This document shows positions 27,121 through 34,930 of a stretch of 64,000 bases of DNA, piece after piece. The DNA lies in contig NZ_JAHTBL010000010.1 in assembly GCF_020177595.1 (NCBI RefSeq), positions 89,067 to 153,066 on the forward strand, read 5' to 3'. Position 1 is the stretch's first letter; the number at the start of each line of letters is the position of its first letter. The DNA comes from Cognatishimia sp. MH4019 (GTDB lineage: Bacteria; Pseudomonadota; Alphaproteobacteria; Rhodobacterales; Rhodobacteraceae). The translations under genes were made by a program, and so were the position numbers. Below the pieces are notes generated by a model. That model was not told the origin of the DNA. It was given only the letters and a program-made list of their open reading frames with translations, and searched no databases.

Positions 27121-28692
27121 TCAGGACACGTCTTTGTAGGTCACAACGCGCTTGTCAGCCCCCGGACCCGCTTGCTCGCGTCGCATCAAGAGACGGTTGA
27201 GCGCGCTGACATAGGCCTTGGCAGAGGCGACAACAGTATCGGTATCAGCAGACTGGCCGGTCACGATGATGCCGTTTTCCTCCATCCGGACAGAGACCGT
27301 CGCTTGCGCGTCGGTGCCTTCGGTCACGGCATGCACTTGGTAGAGCTGCAGACGCGCCTCGTGGGGGAAGAGCGCTTTAACCGCGTTGAAGGTGGCGTCC
27401 ACGGGGCCATCGCCCTCGGCGGTGATCTGGTGCTGCGCGCCGTCGATGATCATCGTCAGATCAGCTGATTGAGGGGCTTCGGTGCCACAGATCACGCGCA
27501 GGAATTTGATTTTCAGACGCTCGTCCTCGGGGCGGGCATCGGACATCAGCGCGACCAAGTCGTCGTCGTAGATTTCCTTTTTGCGGTCAGCCAGTTCCTT
27601 GAAACGCACAAACACATCATTGAGCTGATTGTCTGCCAACTCAAACCCCAGATCTTTGAGTTTTGAGCGCAGCGCGGCGCGGCCCGAATGTTTGCCCATC
27701 ACCAGATTGGTATCGTTCAACCCGATGTCCTCGGGCTTCATGATCTCGAAGGTTTCCGCGTTTTTCAGAACGCCGTCCTGATGGATGCCGCTTTCGTGCA
27801 GAAACGCGTTCTTGCCGACGATGGCCTTGTTGAACTGCACAGGGAAGCCCGACACGGTGGCAACGCGGCGCGAGATGTTCATGATTTTGGTCGTGTCGAT
27901 CCCCGTTTGGAACGGCATGATATCGTTGCGCACGCGCAGGGCCATCACGACCTCTTCAAGCGCTGTGTTGCCTGCGCGTTCGCCCAAGCCGTTGATCGTG
28001 CACTCAATTTGGCGTGCACCCGCATCGACAGCAGCCAGCGCATTGGCCGTCGCCATGCCGAGGTCATTGTGGCAATGCGTTGCGAAGGTAATCTCGTCCG
28101 CGCCCGGCACGTTCGCGATAAGGTCTTCGATGATCTGTGCGCTTTCGCGTGGGGCGGTGTAGCCCACAGTGTCAGGAATGTTTATCGTGGTGGCACCGGC
28201 TTTGATTGCGATTTCCACGACGCGGTAGAGGTAATCGGTTTCTGTGCGCGTGGCGTCCATGGGCGACCATTGGATATTGTCGCAGAGGTTACGGGCGTGG
28301 GTCACCGTGTCGTGGATCCGCTCGGCCATCTGATCCGGGTCGAGGGCAGTGATATCGCGGTGGAGCGGCGAGGTGCCGATGAACGTATGGATGCGCGGCT
28401 TACCGGCGTGTTTGACGGCCTCCCAGCAGCGGTCGATATCCTTAAAATTCGCGCGCGCCAGACCGCAGATTACGGAGTTCACAGAGCGTTCGGCGATTTC
28501 TTTGACGGCTGCGAAATCCCCATCGGACGCAATCGGGAAGCCCGCTTCAATAATATCAACGCCCATTTCGTCGAGCAGGGTGGCGATTTCCAGTTTCTCG
28601 GCATGGCTCATCGTGGCGCCGGGGCTTTGCTCGCCGTCGCGCAGGGTCGTGTCGAAGATCAACACGCGATCTTGTTTCGATGTATCGGTCAT
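27121..28692 (-). CDS. leuA: 2-isopropylmalate synthase
   Basis: The 523-residue enzyme condenses 2-oxoisovalerate with acetyl-CoA, the first committed step to leucine. The catalytic DTTLRDGEQSPG is at the N-terminus, metal ligands lie in THCHNDLGMA, and a C-terminal LeuA-dimer domain (about 370-510) provides leucine feedback. The start was set at MTDTSKQDR; reading upstream in frame would add 49 residues without homology, and that DNA is the leucine leader described separately. AAGAGA lies about 8 bases upstream of the ATG. Confidence 0.95.
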   Translation of the reverse strand: MTDTSKQDRVLIFDTTLRDGEQSPGATMSHAEKLEIATLLDEMGVDIIEAGFPIASDGDFAAVKEIAERSVNSVICGLARANFKDIDRCWEAVKHAGKPRIHTFIGTSPLHRDITALDPDQMAERIHDTVTHARNLCDNIQWSPMDATRTETDYLYRVVEIAIKAGATTINIPDTVGYTAPRESAQIIEDLIANVPGADEITFATHCHNDLGMATANALAAVDAGARQIECTINGLGERAGNTALEEVVMALRVRNDIMPFQTGIDTTKIMNISRRVATVSGFPVQFNKAIVGKNAFLHESGIHQDGVLKNAETFEIMKPEDIGLNDTNLVMGKHSGRAALRSKLKDLGFELADNQLNDVFVRFKELADRKKEIYDDDLVALMSDARPEDERLKIKFLRVICGTEAPQSADLTMIIDGAQHQITAEGDGPVDATFNAVKALFPHEARLQLYQVHAVTEGTDAQATVSVRMEENGIIVTGQSADTDTVVASAKAYVSALNRLLMRREQAGPGADKRVVTYKDVS

Positions 28693-28715
28693 ATCATGTC
28701 TCTTGAGTTTTGTTT

Positions 28716-28784
28716 CCTTAGCATTTGGCGCGAAATCCCCCCCTGAGCGGTCGCGCCAAAAGGCACGCTCAGAGGCGGCTAAGG
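28716..28784 (-). promoter_or_regulatory. leuA leader RNA: nested and interleaved inverted repeats (attenuator)
   Basis: In transcript order (minus strand) six segments are seen: CCTTAGC (28784-28778), CTGAGCG (28772-28766), TTTGGCGCGA (28760-28751), CGCTCAG (28749-28743), TCGCGCCAAA (28733-28724) and GCTAAGG (28722-28716). Segments 1-6, 2-4 and 3-5 are each perfectly complementary. Pairs 2-4 and 3-5 interleave, so they are either mutually exclusive or form a pseudoknot. Segment 1 coincides with the last leucine codons of the leader peptide and segment 2 with its stop codon, the layout expected for ribosome-controlled switching. No T-run follows, so the output may be translational or Rho-dependent. 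Confidence 0.75.
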
Positions 28785-28849
28785 AGAAGCAATAGGCCAG
28801 CGCGCAGCGAAAGGCTGCTTGCGAATTGGATATGGCCATTGGTCATCAT
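28769..28849 (-). CDS. leuL: Leucine-rich leader peptide of leuA (26 aa)
   Basis: A 26-codon frame begins at ATGATG with AGGA a few bases upstream and ends at a TGA inside the first stem of the leader RNA. Its translation has eight leucines, five of them consecutive (codons CTA TTG CTT CTC CTT at 28795-28781), including codons that are rare in GC-rich genomes. This is the hallmark of an amino-acid attenuator: ribosome stalling on Leu codons when charged tRNA-Leu is scarce would change the folding of the downstream RNA and raise leuA expression. The frame differs from that of leuA. The codon run is seen; regulation is inferred from known leu leaders. Confidence 0.8.
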   Translation of the reverse strand: MMTNGHIQFASSLSLRAGLLLLLSRL

Positions 28850-28933
28850 GCGTCCTGTTATACCGCAGGTTTGATGAATGAAAAGTGCTTTGTCGATTTG
28901 ACGAGGAAGGGTGGCCTCTTATGTGACACCGCC

Positions 28934-29599
28934 ATGGAACGTGCATTGATTATCGGAGACAGCGGCGGCATCGGCAGCGCTGTGAAAGCGGCTTTGGTAG
29001 CGCAAGGCGTGACGGTGGTCGGGTTGTCGCGGTCGGTCGACGGGCTGGACGTAACATCCGAGACATCGGTTGCGGCCTGTCTGGGGGCGTTGCAAGGACC
29101 GTTTGATCTGATTTTCGTGGCCACGGGCGCGTTGGAGATCGACGGGCATGAGCCGGAAAAGACGATCAAGGCGCTGGAGCCGGAGGCGTTGCTGGCGCAG
29201 TTCAAGCTGAATACGGTTGGCCCTGCGATGGTGCTGAAACATGCGCTGCGGTTGCTGCCGACGGACGGGCGCGCGGTGATTGCGGTGCTGTCGGCAAGGG
29301 TCGGTTCGATTGGGGATAATGGTTTGGGCGGGTGGTATTCTTATCGGACCGCAAAGGCGGCGGTGAACCAGATCGTGCACTCGACAGCGATTGAGGTGGG
29401 GCGGTCGCACAAGGAGGCGATTATTGTGTCGCTGCACCCAGGCACGGTGGCGACGAAATTTACCGAGAAATACGCAGGGCGTCACAAGACGGTGCCTGCG
29501 GACGAGGCGGCGCAAAACTTGCTGTGTGTCATCTCAGAACTTGGAACAGACCAATCGGGTGGGTTTTTCGATTGGGCCGGTAAAGAGGTGCCGTGGTGA
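28934..29599 (+). CDS. SDR-family oxidoreductase (C-factor-like), coupled to photolyase
   Basis: The 221-residue protein has the NAD(P)-binding loop GDSGGIGSAV at the N-terminus and a YRTAK (YxxxK) catalytic pair near residue 138-142, with the serine in VLSARVGSIGDNG. It resembles the CsgA/C-factor group of short-chain dehydrogenases. Substrate is unknown. The start is the ATG immediately before ERALIIGD; upstream frame lies in the leuA leader region. No ribosome site precedes it, so the message may be nearly leaderless. Its stop overlaps the photolyase start, so the two are expressed together. Confidence 0.8.
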   Translation: MERALIIGDSGGIGSAVKAALVAQGVTVVGLSRSVDGLDVTSETSVAACLGALQGPFDLIFVATGALEIDGHEPEKTIKALEPEALLAQFKLNTVGPAMVLKHALRLLPTDGRAVIAVLSARVGSIGDNGLGGWYSYRTAKAAVNQIVHSTAIEVGRSHKEAIIVSLHPGTVATKFTEKYAGRHKTVPADEAAQNLLCVISELGTDQSGGFFDWAGKEVPW

Positions 29600-31119
29600 G
29601 TAAACTGCTGCTTGTGCTGGGCGACCAGCTTTCGATGGATATCGCATCTTTGCGCGAGGGCGATAAGGTGAGCGATGTGGTCGTGATGGCCGAGGTCGCT
29701 GATGAGGCAAGCTATGTGCAGCATCACCCCAAAAAGATCGCCTTTATCTTTGCAGCGATGCGCAAATTCGCCAAAGCGCTGGAGCAGGATGGCTGGACCG
29801 TTGCCTATACCAAGCTGGATGACGACGAGAACAGCGGGTCGATTGGTGGAGAGCTACTGCGTCGCGCCGAAGAATATGACGCGGGTGAGGTGATCGCGAC
29901 AGAGCCGGGGGAATGGCGGCTGATCTCGCATCTCGAAGACCTGCCGATCCCGGTGCATCAGTTTCAGAACGATCTGTTCATCGCCTCGCATAAGGAGTTC
30001 GAGGACTGGGCCGAGGGCCGAAAGGCGCTTCGGATGGAGTATTTCTATCGCGATATGCGGCGCAAGACCGGGCTGTTGATGGATGGCGATAAGCCGGTTG
30101 GGGAGAAGTGGAATTTTGACCACGACAATCGCAAGCCTGCACCGGATGAGGTCACGTTTGACGGACCGTTGAAATTTGAGCCCGATGAGATTGTCGAAGA
30201 TGTGCTGGACCTAGTTGAGACGCGGTTCGACAATTCCTTTGGCGACCTGCGACCGTTTTGGTTCGCAACGGATCGCGGGCAGGCGCTGGAACAGCTGAAT
30301 CATTTCATCGAGCATGGTCTGCCGAAGTTTGGCGACTTTCAGGATGCGATGCTGAACGATAATCGCTTCCTCTATCATGGGCTTGTGTCATTCTACATGA
30401 ACGCCGGTTTGCTCAGCCCGCTTGAGGTGTGCGAGGCGGCGGCGAAAGCCTATGACGACGGAAACGCCCCGATCAACGCAGTCGAAGGGTTCATTCGCCA
30501 GATCATCGGCTGGCGGGAATATGTGCGTGGTATCTATTTCTTGGAAGGGCCGGATTACCCGCGCCGCAACGGGTTGAACCATCAGCGCGGGCTGCCGGAT
30601 TTCTACTGGGGCGCTGAGACGAAGATGAATTGCATCTCGAAGGCGGTGGCCCAGACGAAAGAGGATGCTTACGCGCATCACATTCAGCGGCTTATGGTGA
30701 CGGGCAATTTCGCGCTGCTTGCGGGCATCAACCCGAACGAGGTGCATGAGTGGTATCTGGCGGTTTACGCAGATGCCTACGAGTGGGTGGAAGCGCCCAA
30801 CGTCGTGGGCATGAGCCAGTTCGCCGATGGTGGGATCATCGCCTCGAAGCCGTATGTATCTAGCGGCAGCTACATCAACAAGATGTCGGATTACTGCAAG
30901 AATTGCGATTACAGCGTCAGTAAGAAAACCGGCGACGGGGCGTGCCCGTTCAACCTTCTTTATTGGCATTTCCTGATCCGGCACCGGGATCGGTTCGATA
31001 ACAACCCGCGCATGGCGCAGATGTATCGCGTGTTTGACCGCATGGATGAAGAGCGCCGCGAGACTGTGCTGGCTGAGGCCGATGCGTTTTTGGAGAAGCT
31101 CGGCAAAGAGGTCGTCTAG
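29596..31119 (+). CDS. Iron-sulphur bacterial cryptochrome/(6-4) photolyase (PhrB/CryB type)
   Basis: The 507-residue flavoprotein belongs to the FeS-BCP group. The N-terminal DPRP antenna domain begins LLLVLGDQLS; the C-terminal FAD domain has FIRQIIGWREYVRG and HHIQRLMVTGNFALLAG. Four cysteines at the positions of the known [4Fe-4S] ligands are seen in MNCISK, DYCKNCDY and GACPFN. Such enzymes repair (6-4) photoproducts with light, and some act as light sensors. The start is GTG at 29596 (7 bases after GAGG, 4-base overlap with the SDR stop); GTG at 29593 is equally possible. Confidence 0.92.
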   Translation: MSKLLLVLGDQLSMDIASLREGDKVSDVVVMAEVADEASYVQHHPKKIAFIFAAMRKFAKALEQDGWTVAYTKLDDDENSGSIGGELLRRAEEYDAGEVIATEPGEWRLISHLEDLPIPVHQFQNDLFIASHKEFEDWAEGRKALRMEYFYRDMRRKTGLLMDGDKPVGEKWNFDHDNRKPAPDEVTFDGPLKFEPDEIVEDVLDLVETRFDNSFGDLRPFWFATDRGQALEQLNHFIEHGLPKFGDFQDAMLNDNRFLYHGLVSFYMNAGLLSPLEVCEAAAKAYDDGNAPINAVEGFIRQIIGWREYVRGIYFLEGPDYPRRNGLNHQRGLPDFYWGAETKMNCISKAVAQTKEDAYAHHIQRLMVTGNFALLAGINPNEVHEWYLAVYADAYEWVEAPNVVGMSQFADGGIIASKPYVSSGSYINKMSDYCKNCDYSVSKKTGDGACPFNLLYWHFLIRHRDRFDNNPRMAQMYRVFDRMDEERRETVLAEADAFLEKLGKEVV

Positions 31120-31125
31120 ACCGGC

Positions 31126-31866
31126 CTAGATACAGCGCCCTCCATCGACCTCCATCGCGACGCCGGTAATCATGCTGGCCTCGTCCGAGCAGAGAAACGC
31201 GGCGGCGTTGCCCATATCCTCGGGTGTGGAGAAACGCCCGATGGGGATCGTGGAGAGGAACTGCGCGCGACGTTCAGGTGTGTCATCGCCCAAAAACGAT
31301 TTCAGAAGCGGCGTGTCGCCTGCCACCGGGTTCAGCGCGTTCACGCGGATGCCAGCGGGTGCAAGCTCAATCGCCATGGTTTTCGTGGCCGTAATCATCC
31401 AGCCTTTCGATGCATTATACCAATTGAGATGCGCACGTGGAGAGACCCCGGCGGTGGAGGCCACGTTCAGGATCGCCCCGCTTTTGCGCGCTTTCATCAG
31501 CGGCACGATATGGCGGGCGGTCAGAAAGACGGACTTGGCGTTCACGGCAAGAACGCGGTCGAAATCCTCAACCGTGACGTCTTCCAGTGGGCCGGGCAGA
31601 TGGGTGATGCCTGCGTTATTCACAAGCACGTCGATATGGCCAAGTTGGTCCAGTGTGGTTTGGGTCATCGCCTCGACCGAGGTATCATCGGCCACGTCTA
31701 CATGGCAGGCGACGCCACCGATGCGTTCGGCAATGTCACGCGCGGCATCCATGTTCAGGTCCGCGACCACGACGCGGGCGCCCTCGGCTGCGAATTTGCG
31801 CGCGATGCCTGCGCCGAAGCCGGAGGCGGCACCTGTGACTATCGCTGTTTTTTCCCGCAATCTCAT
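31126..31866 (-). CDS. SDR-family oxidoreductase
   Basis: The 246-residue classical short-chain dehydrogenase has the cofactor loop TGAASGFGAGIA (10-21), the NNAG motif (about 85-88), the catalytic serine in VASTAGVSPR, YNASK, and a DADLNM-type acidic residue (VVADLN) that favours NAD(H). The C-terminus ends in VDGGRCI, usual for the family. It follows an aldehyde dehydrogenase gene 9 bases away on the same strand, so the pair could oxidise an alcohol through an aldehyde to an acid or serve a related catabolic step; the substrate is unknown. Confidence 0.88.
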   Translation of the reverse strand: MRLREKTAIVTGAASGFGAGIARKFAAEGARVVVADLNMDAARDIAERIGGVACHVDVADDTSVEAMTQTTLDQLGHIDVLVNNAGITHLPGPLEDVTVEDFDRVLAVNAKSVFLTARHIVPLMKARKSGAILNVASTAGVSPRAHLNWYNASKGWMITATKTMAIELAPAGIRVNALNPVAGDTPLLKSFLGDDTPERRAQFLSTIPIGRFSTPEDMGNAAAFLCSDEASMITGVAMEVDGGRCI

Positions 31867-31875
31867 GGCTTTCTC

Positions 31876-33324
31876 CTATCCGTGATGGGCGGCGACGGTT
31901 TTGAGTTGCGAGAAACCATACAGCGCCTCGAACCCCTTTTCGCGGCCATGACCGGATTTTCCGACCCCACCGAAGGGCAGCTCCACGCCGCCGCCTGCGC
32001 CGTAATTGTTGATGAAAACCTGTCCTGCTTTGATCTGTTTGGTCAGCCGCATTTGGCGCGCGCCGTCGCGGGTCCAGATGCTGGCGACGAGGCCGTAATC
32101 GGTGCCGTTGGCAATCGCGATGGCCTCGGCGTCGTCGTCAAAGGGGATGATGACCTGGACGGGGCCGAAGATTTCGTCTTTGGCGAGGGTGTGATCAGGC
32201 GCGACATTTGTGAAAAGCGTTGGCGCGATGTAGCTGCCACCCGTGGGTGCGTCTGCGATGATCTGGCCTTGGGCGGCTGTTTCAAGGTCATAACCTTTGT
32301 CCAGAAAACCGCTGACGATGTCCCTTTGGCGGGCCGAGACGAGCGGGCCGACATGTAGATCATCCAGCGCCGGGCCAACTTGGAGAGCATTGTAACGCTC
32401 GGCCATGCGGGTTGTGACTTCGTCCAATTTGGAGCGGTGCACGAGGATGCGTGACGAGGCCGAACAGGTCTGGCCTGCATTCTGGATCGCGGCGTTGACG
32501 AGGAACGGCGTTGCGGCGTCCAGATCGGCATCGGCAAAGACAAGCTGTGGGGATTTACCGCCCAGCTCCAGCGTGACGGGCACGACGTTTTGACCCGCTG
32601 CTTGCTGGACCAAAGCGCCGACGGGGACAGAGCCGGTGAATGATACATGGTCAATATCGGGATGGCCGGAAAGCGCCGCTCCGGCCTCTGTCCCGAGCCC
32701 CGGAACGGTGTTGAGCGCGCCATCGGGAAGGCCCGCATCATAGGCAAGATGGGTGAAGGCGAGCGCGGTCAGGCTGGCCTCTTCCGCTGGCTTCAAAACG
32801 CAAGCATTGCCCATGGCGAGAGCCGCTCCGACCGAGCGGCCGATGATTTGCATCGGGTAATTCCACGGCACGATATGACCCGTCACGCCATGGGGCTCGC
32901 GCAGGGTGTAGACCGTGTAGCCATCCAGATAGGGAATCGTGGTGCCATGGAGCTTGTCGGCAGCTCCGCCGTAAAACTCCATGTAGCGGGCCAAAGCGAT
33001 GACGTCGTTGCGAGCCTGGGTCAGGGGTTTGCCGACATCGCGCGCCTCCATCCACGCCAGATCGTCGGCGCGTTTCAGCACAAGCTGGCCGATCTTTGTC
33101 AGGATACGTCCGCGCTGGGTCGCGGTCATGCGGCCCCAATCGCTGTGTAATGCAGTGCGGGCAGAGGCGACGGCGGTGTCGATATCCGCGGCGGTCCCGC
33201 GCGCGATTTGGCTGAAGGTTTCGCCCGTTGAGGGATCTTTTACGGGCAAAACCTCGGCGCCGTCAGCTGTGCGCCACGCGCCGCCAATGCAGATTTTGTC
33301 GGTGTCAAACCAGATGCGGCTCAT
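31876..33324 (-). CDS. Aldehyde dehydrogenase (NAD(P)+)
   Basis: The 482-residue enzyme has the catalytic cysteine in GQTCSASSRILV, the general-base glutamate in LELGGKSPQLVF, the oxyanion asparagine in VPWNYPMQ, and the cofactor loop FTGSVPVG. Length is standard. It belongs to the broad betaine/gamma-aminobutyraldehyde/aldehyde dehydrogenase group; no specific substrate can be assigned. It is upstream of the SDR gene in one likely operon. Confidence 0.9.
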   Translation of the reverse strand: MSRIWFDTDKICIGGAWRTADGAEVLPVKDPSTGETFSQIARGTAADIDTAVASARTALHSDWGRMTATQRGRILTKIGQLVLKRADDLAWMEARDVGKPLTQARNDVIALARYMEFYGGAADKLHGTTIPYLDGYTVYTLREPHGVTGHIVPWNYPMQIIGRSVGAALAMGNACVLKPAEEASLTALAFTHLAYDAGLPDGALNTVPGLGTEAGAALSGHPDIDHVSFTGSVPVGALVQQAAGQNVVPVTLELGGKSPQLVFADADLDAATPFLVNAAIQNAGQTCSASSRILVHRSKLDEVTTRMAERYNALQVGPALDDLHVGPLVSARQRDIVSGFLDKGYDLETAAQGQIIADAPTGGSYIAPTLFTNVAPDHTLAKDEIFGPVQVIIPFDDDAEAIAIANGTDYGLVASIWTRDGARQMRLTKQIKAGQVFINNYGAGGGVELPFGGVGKSGHGREKGFEALYGFSQLKTVAAHHG

Positions 33325-33387
33325 ATGCCCTCACTCCCCAGTGGTCGGATCAACTGTGCCGGGGATTGGGGGAATGGTAAAGCGGTC

Positions 33388-34773
33388 TCAGTTGCCGGAA
33401 GTCAGCGCGCCATTTTCCCATTCGCCCGAGCGTTCTTCGCCGCTGGCGTAGCGCATCGTCCCGGTGCCTTGGCGTTTGCCTTGCACGAACATGCCTTCGT
33501 AGACATCGCCGCTGGCATAGGTAGCGACACCGCTTCCGCTGATCTCGCCCCGAAGCCATTCGCCTTCGTAGACAAAGCCCTTGGCCATGGTGATCTTGCC
33601 GGTTCCGTGGCGCTGGCCGTCCTCGAAATTCCCCTCGTAGACAGAGCCATCCGCATAGGTCGCCTTACCCGCGCCCTGACGTTTGCCGTCGACCCAATTG
33701 CCTTCGTAAACATAGCCGTCGGGATAGCGCATGGTGCCTTGGCCGTGGTTCTTGGCGTTCTTGAAGCCGCCTTCATAGGTCAGCCCGCTGGTATAGGTGG
33801 CGATCCCTTGGCCTTCGATCACACCGGCGACCCAAGTGCCTTCATAGGTATTGCCATCTGGGTAGACGATCTTGCCTTGGCCTTCTGCAAGGTCCTCCAC
33901 AAACTGACCCGTATAGACGGAGCCGTCAGGGTAGGTGACCTCGCCCGTGCCGTGGATCATGCCGTTCTGCCAGCCCCCCTGATAGAGGTAGCCATCCGCG
34001 CCGATAAAGCTGCCTTGACCATGGCGCTGATCGTTCAGAAACGCCCCTTCATAGACGTCGCCGTTGGCGTAGGTCACCTTGCCCTGGCCTTCGCGCTTGC
34101 CTGCCTTGAACGCCCCTTCATAGACGTCGCCATTGGCTTGGGTCAGCACGCCTGTGCCGTCGATCTGACCGGCTTTCCAAGTGCCTTCATAGCGCAGCCC
34201 GTCCGGCATGATGAGCGCACCAGTGCCAGAGCGTTGACCTGCGGCCATCATGCCCTCGTAGCGCGCGCCATCGGGGTAAGTGATCGTGCCTTGGCCTTCT
34301 TTGACCCCGTTGACCCAATTACCCTCGTAGACATAGCCGTTGGGGCCGGACAGCGTGCCGATGCCGTGGTGGAGCGCGTTGCGAAAGCTGCCTTCATAGC
34401 GCATCTCGTTGGCGTATGTGGCAACGCCGGTTCCGGTGCGTTCGCCGTCGACCCACTCGCCTTCATAGGTGGAGCCATCGACATAGGTGATCGTGCCGAA
34501 CCCCTCGGGCTTGCCACGTGCGAAACTGCCAATGTAGACCGCGCCATTGGGGTAGCTGGCCTGACCCTGGCCTTTGATCTCTCCATCGACCCATTCGCCT
34601 TCATAGACATAGCCATTGGGCAAGGTGTAGCTGCCTTGACCGTCCTGCTTGCCGTTCTTGAACGTGCCGACATAGACGCCGCCATCCTCGTATTGCTTTG
34701 TTTCCACTTGCTGAGCAGCAGCTGGCAGGGCAAAGGCAAGGCTGGTGAGGGTGGCAATCGCGATGCGGCGCAT
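33388..34773 (-). CDS. Secreted MORN-repeat protein (about 19 tandem repeats)
   Basis: After a signal peptide (MRRIAIATLTSLAFALPAAA) the 461-residue protein consists almost entirely of 23-residue MORN repeats of the form PDGxxYEGxWxxGxxxGxGxxTY. I count 19 full copies plus a degenerate last one (SGEERSGEWENG). MORN repeats build an elongated beta sheet that binds lipids or partner proteins. No catalytic domain is attached. The export signal places it in the periplasm or outside the cell, which is unusual compared with eukaryotic cytosolic MORN proteins. It diverges from nadE. Confidence 0.9.
   Translation of the reverse strand: MRRIAIATLTSLAFALPAAAQQVETKQYEDGGVYVGTFKNGKQDGQGSYTLPNGYVYEGEWVDGEIKGQGQASYPNGAVYIGSFARGKPEGFGTITYVDGSTYEGEWVDGERTGTGVATYANEMRYEGSFRNALHHGIGTLSGPNGYVYEGNWVNGVKEGQGTITYPDGARYEGMMAAGQRSGTGALIMPDGLRYEGTWKAGQIDGTGVLTQANGDVYEGAFKAGKREGQGKVTYANGDVYEGAFLNDQRHGQGSFIGADGYLYQGGWQNGMIHGTGEVTYPDGSVYTGQFVEDLAEGQGKIVYPDGNTYEGTWVAGVIEGQGIATYTSGLTYEGGFKNAKNHGQGTMRYPDGYVYEGNWVDGKRQGAGKATYADGSVYEGNFEDGQRHGTGKITMAKGFVYEGEWLRGEISGSGVATYASGDVYEGMFVQGKRQGTGTMRYASGEERSGEWENGALTSGN
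33405..34695 (-). repeat. 69-base tandem repeat array encoding MORN units
   Basis: The DNA repeats with a 69-base period (23 codons). Copies are diverged at the DNA level but keep the core coding for YEGxW/F. The array is coding and in frame; length variation by slippage or recombination between copies is possible. Confidence 0.75.
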
Positions 34774-34930
34774 GTGGGCTGATCCTTGAAAAATCCTTCA
34801 AAGCGAGGGTAATTGAGCCCCCGCTCGCCCGCAACGGCTTTCCTTTGACGGGCGACCTATTCCGACGCAGGGCCTTCCCCTTGCGCGGCAATCTGCTAAG
34901 TCGCGGAGAGACAGACGAAGGACGACCCCG

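Noticed and set aside
28693..28839. N-terminal extension of LeuA by 49 residues, starting at the ATG at 28839
   Set aside because: The extra residues are unlike LeuA, the DNA is the leader with attenuator-like stems, and a better start with a ribosome site exists at 28692.
33405..34695. CRISPR-like or non-coding repeat array
   Set aside because: The 69-base repeat has no spacers and encodes an uninterrupted MORN protein with a signal peptide.
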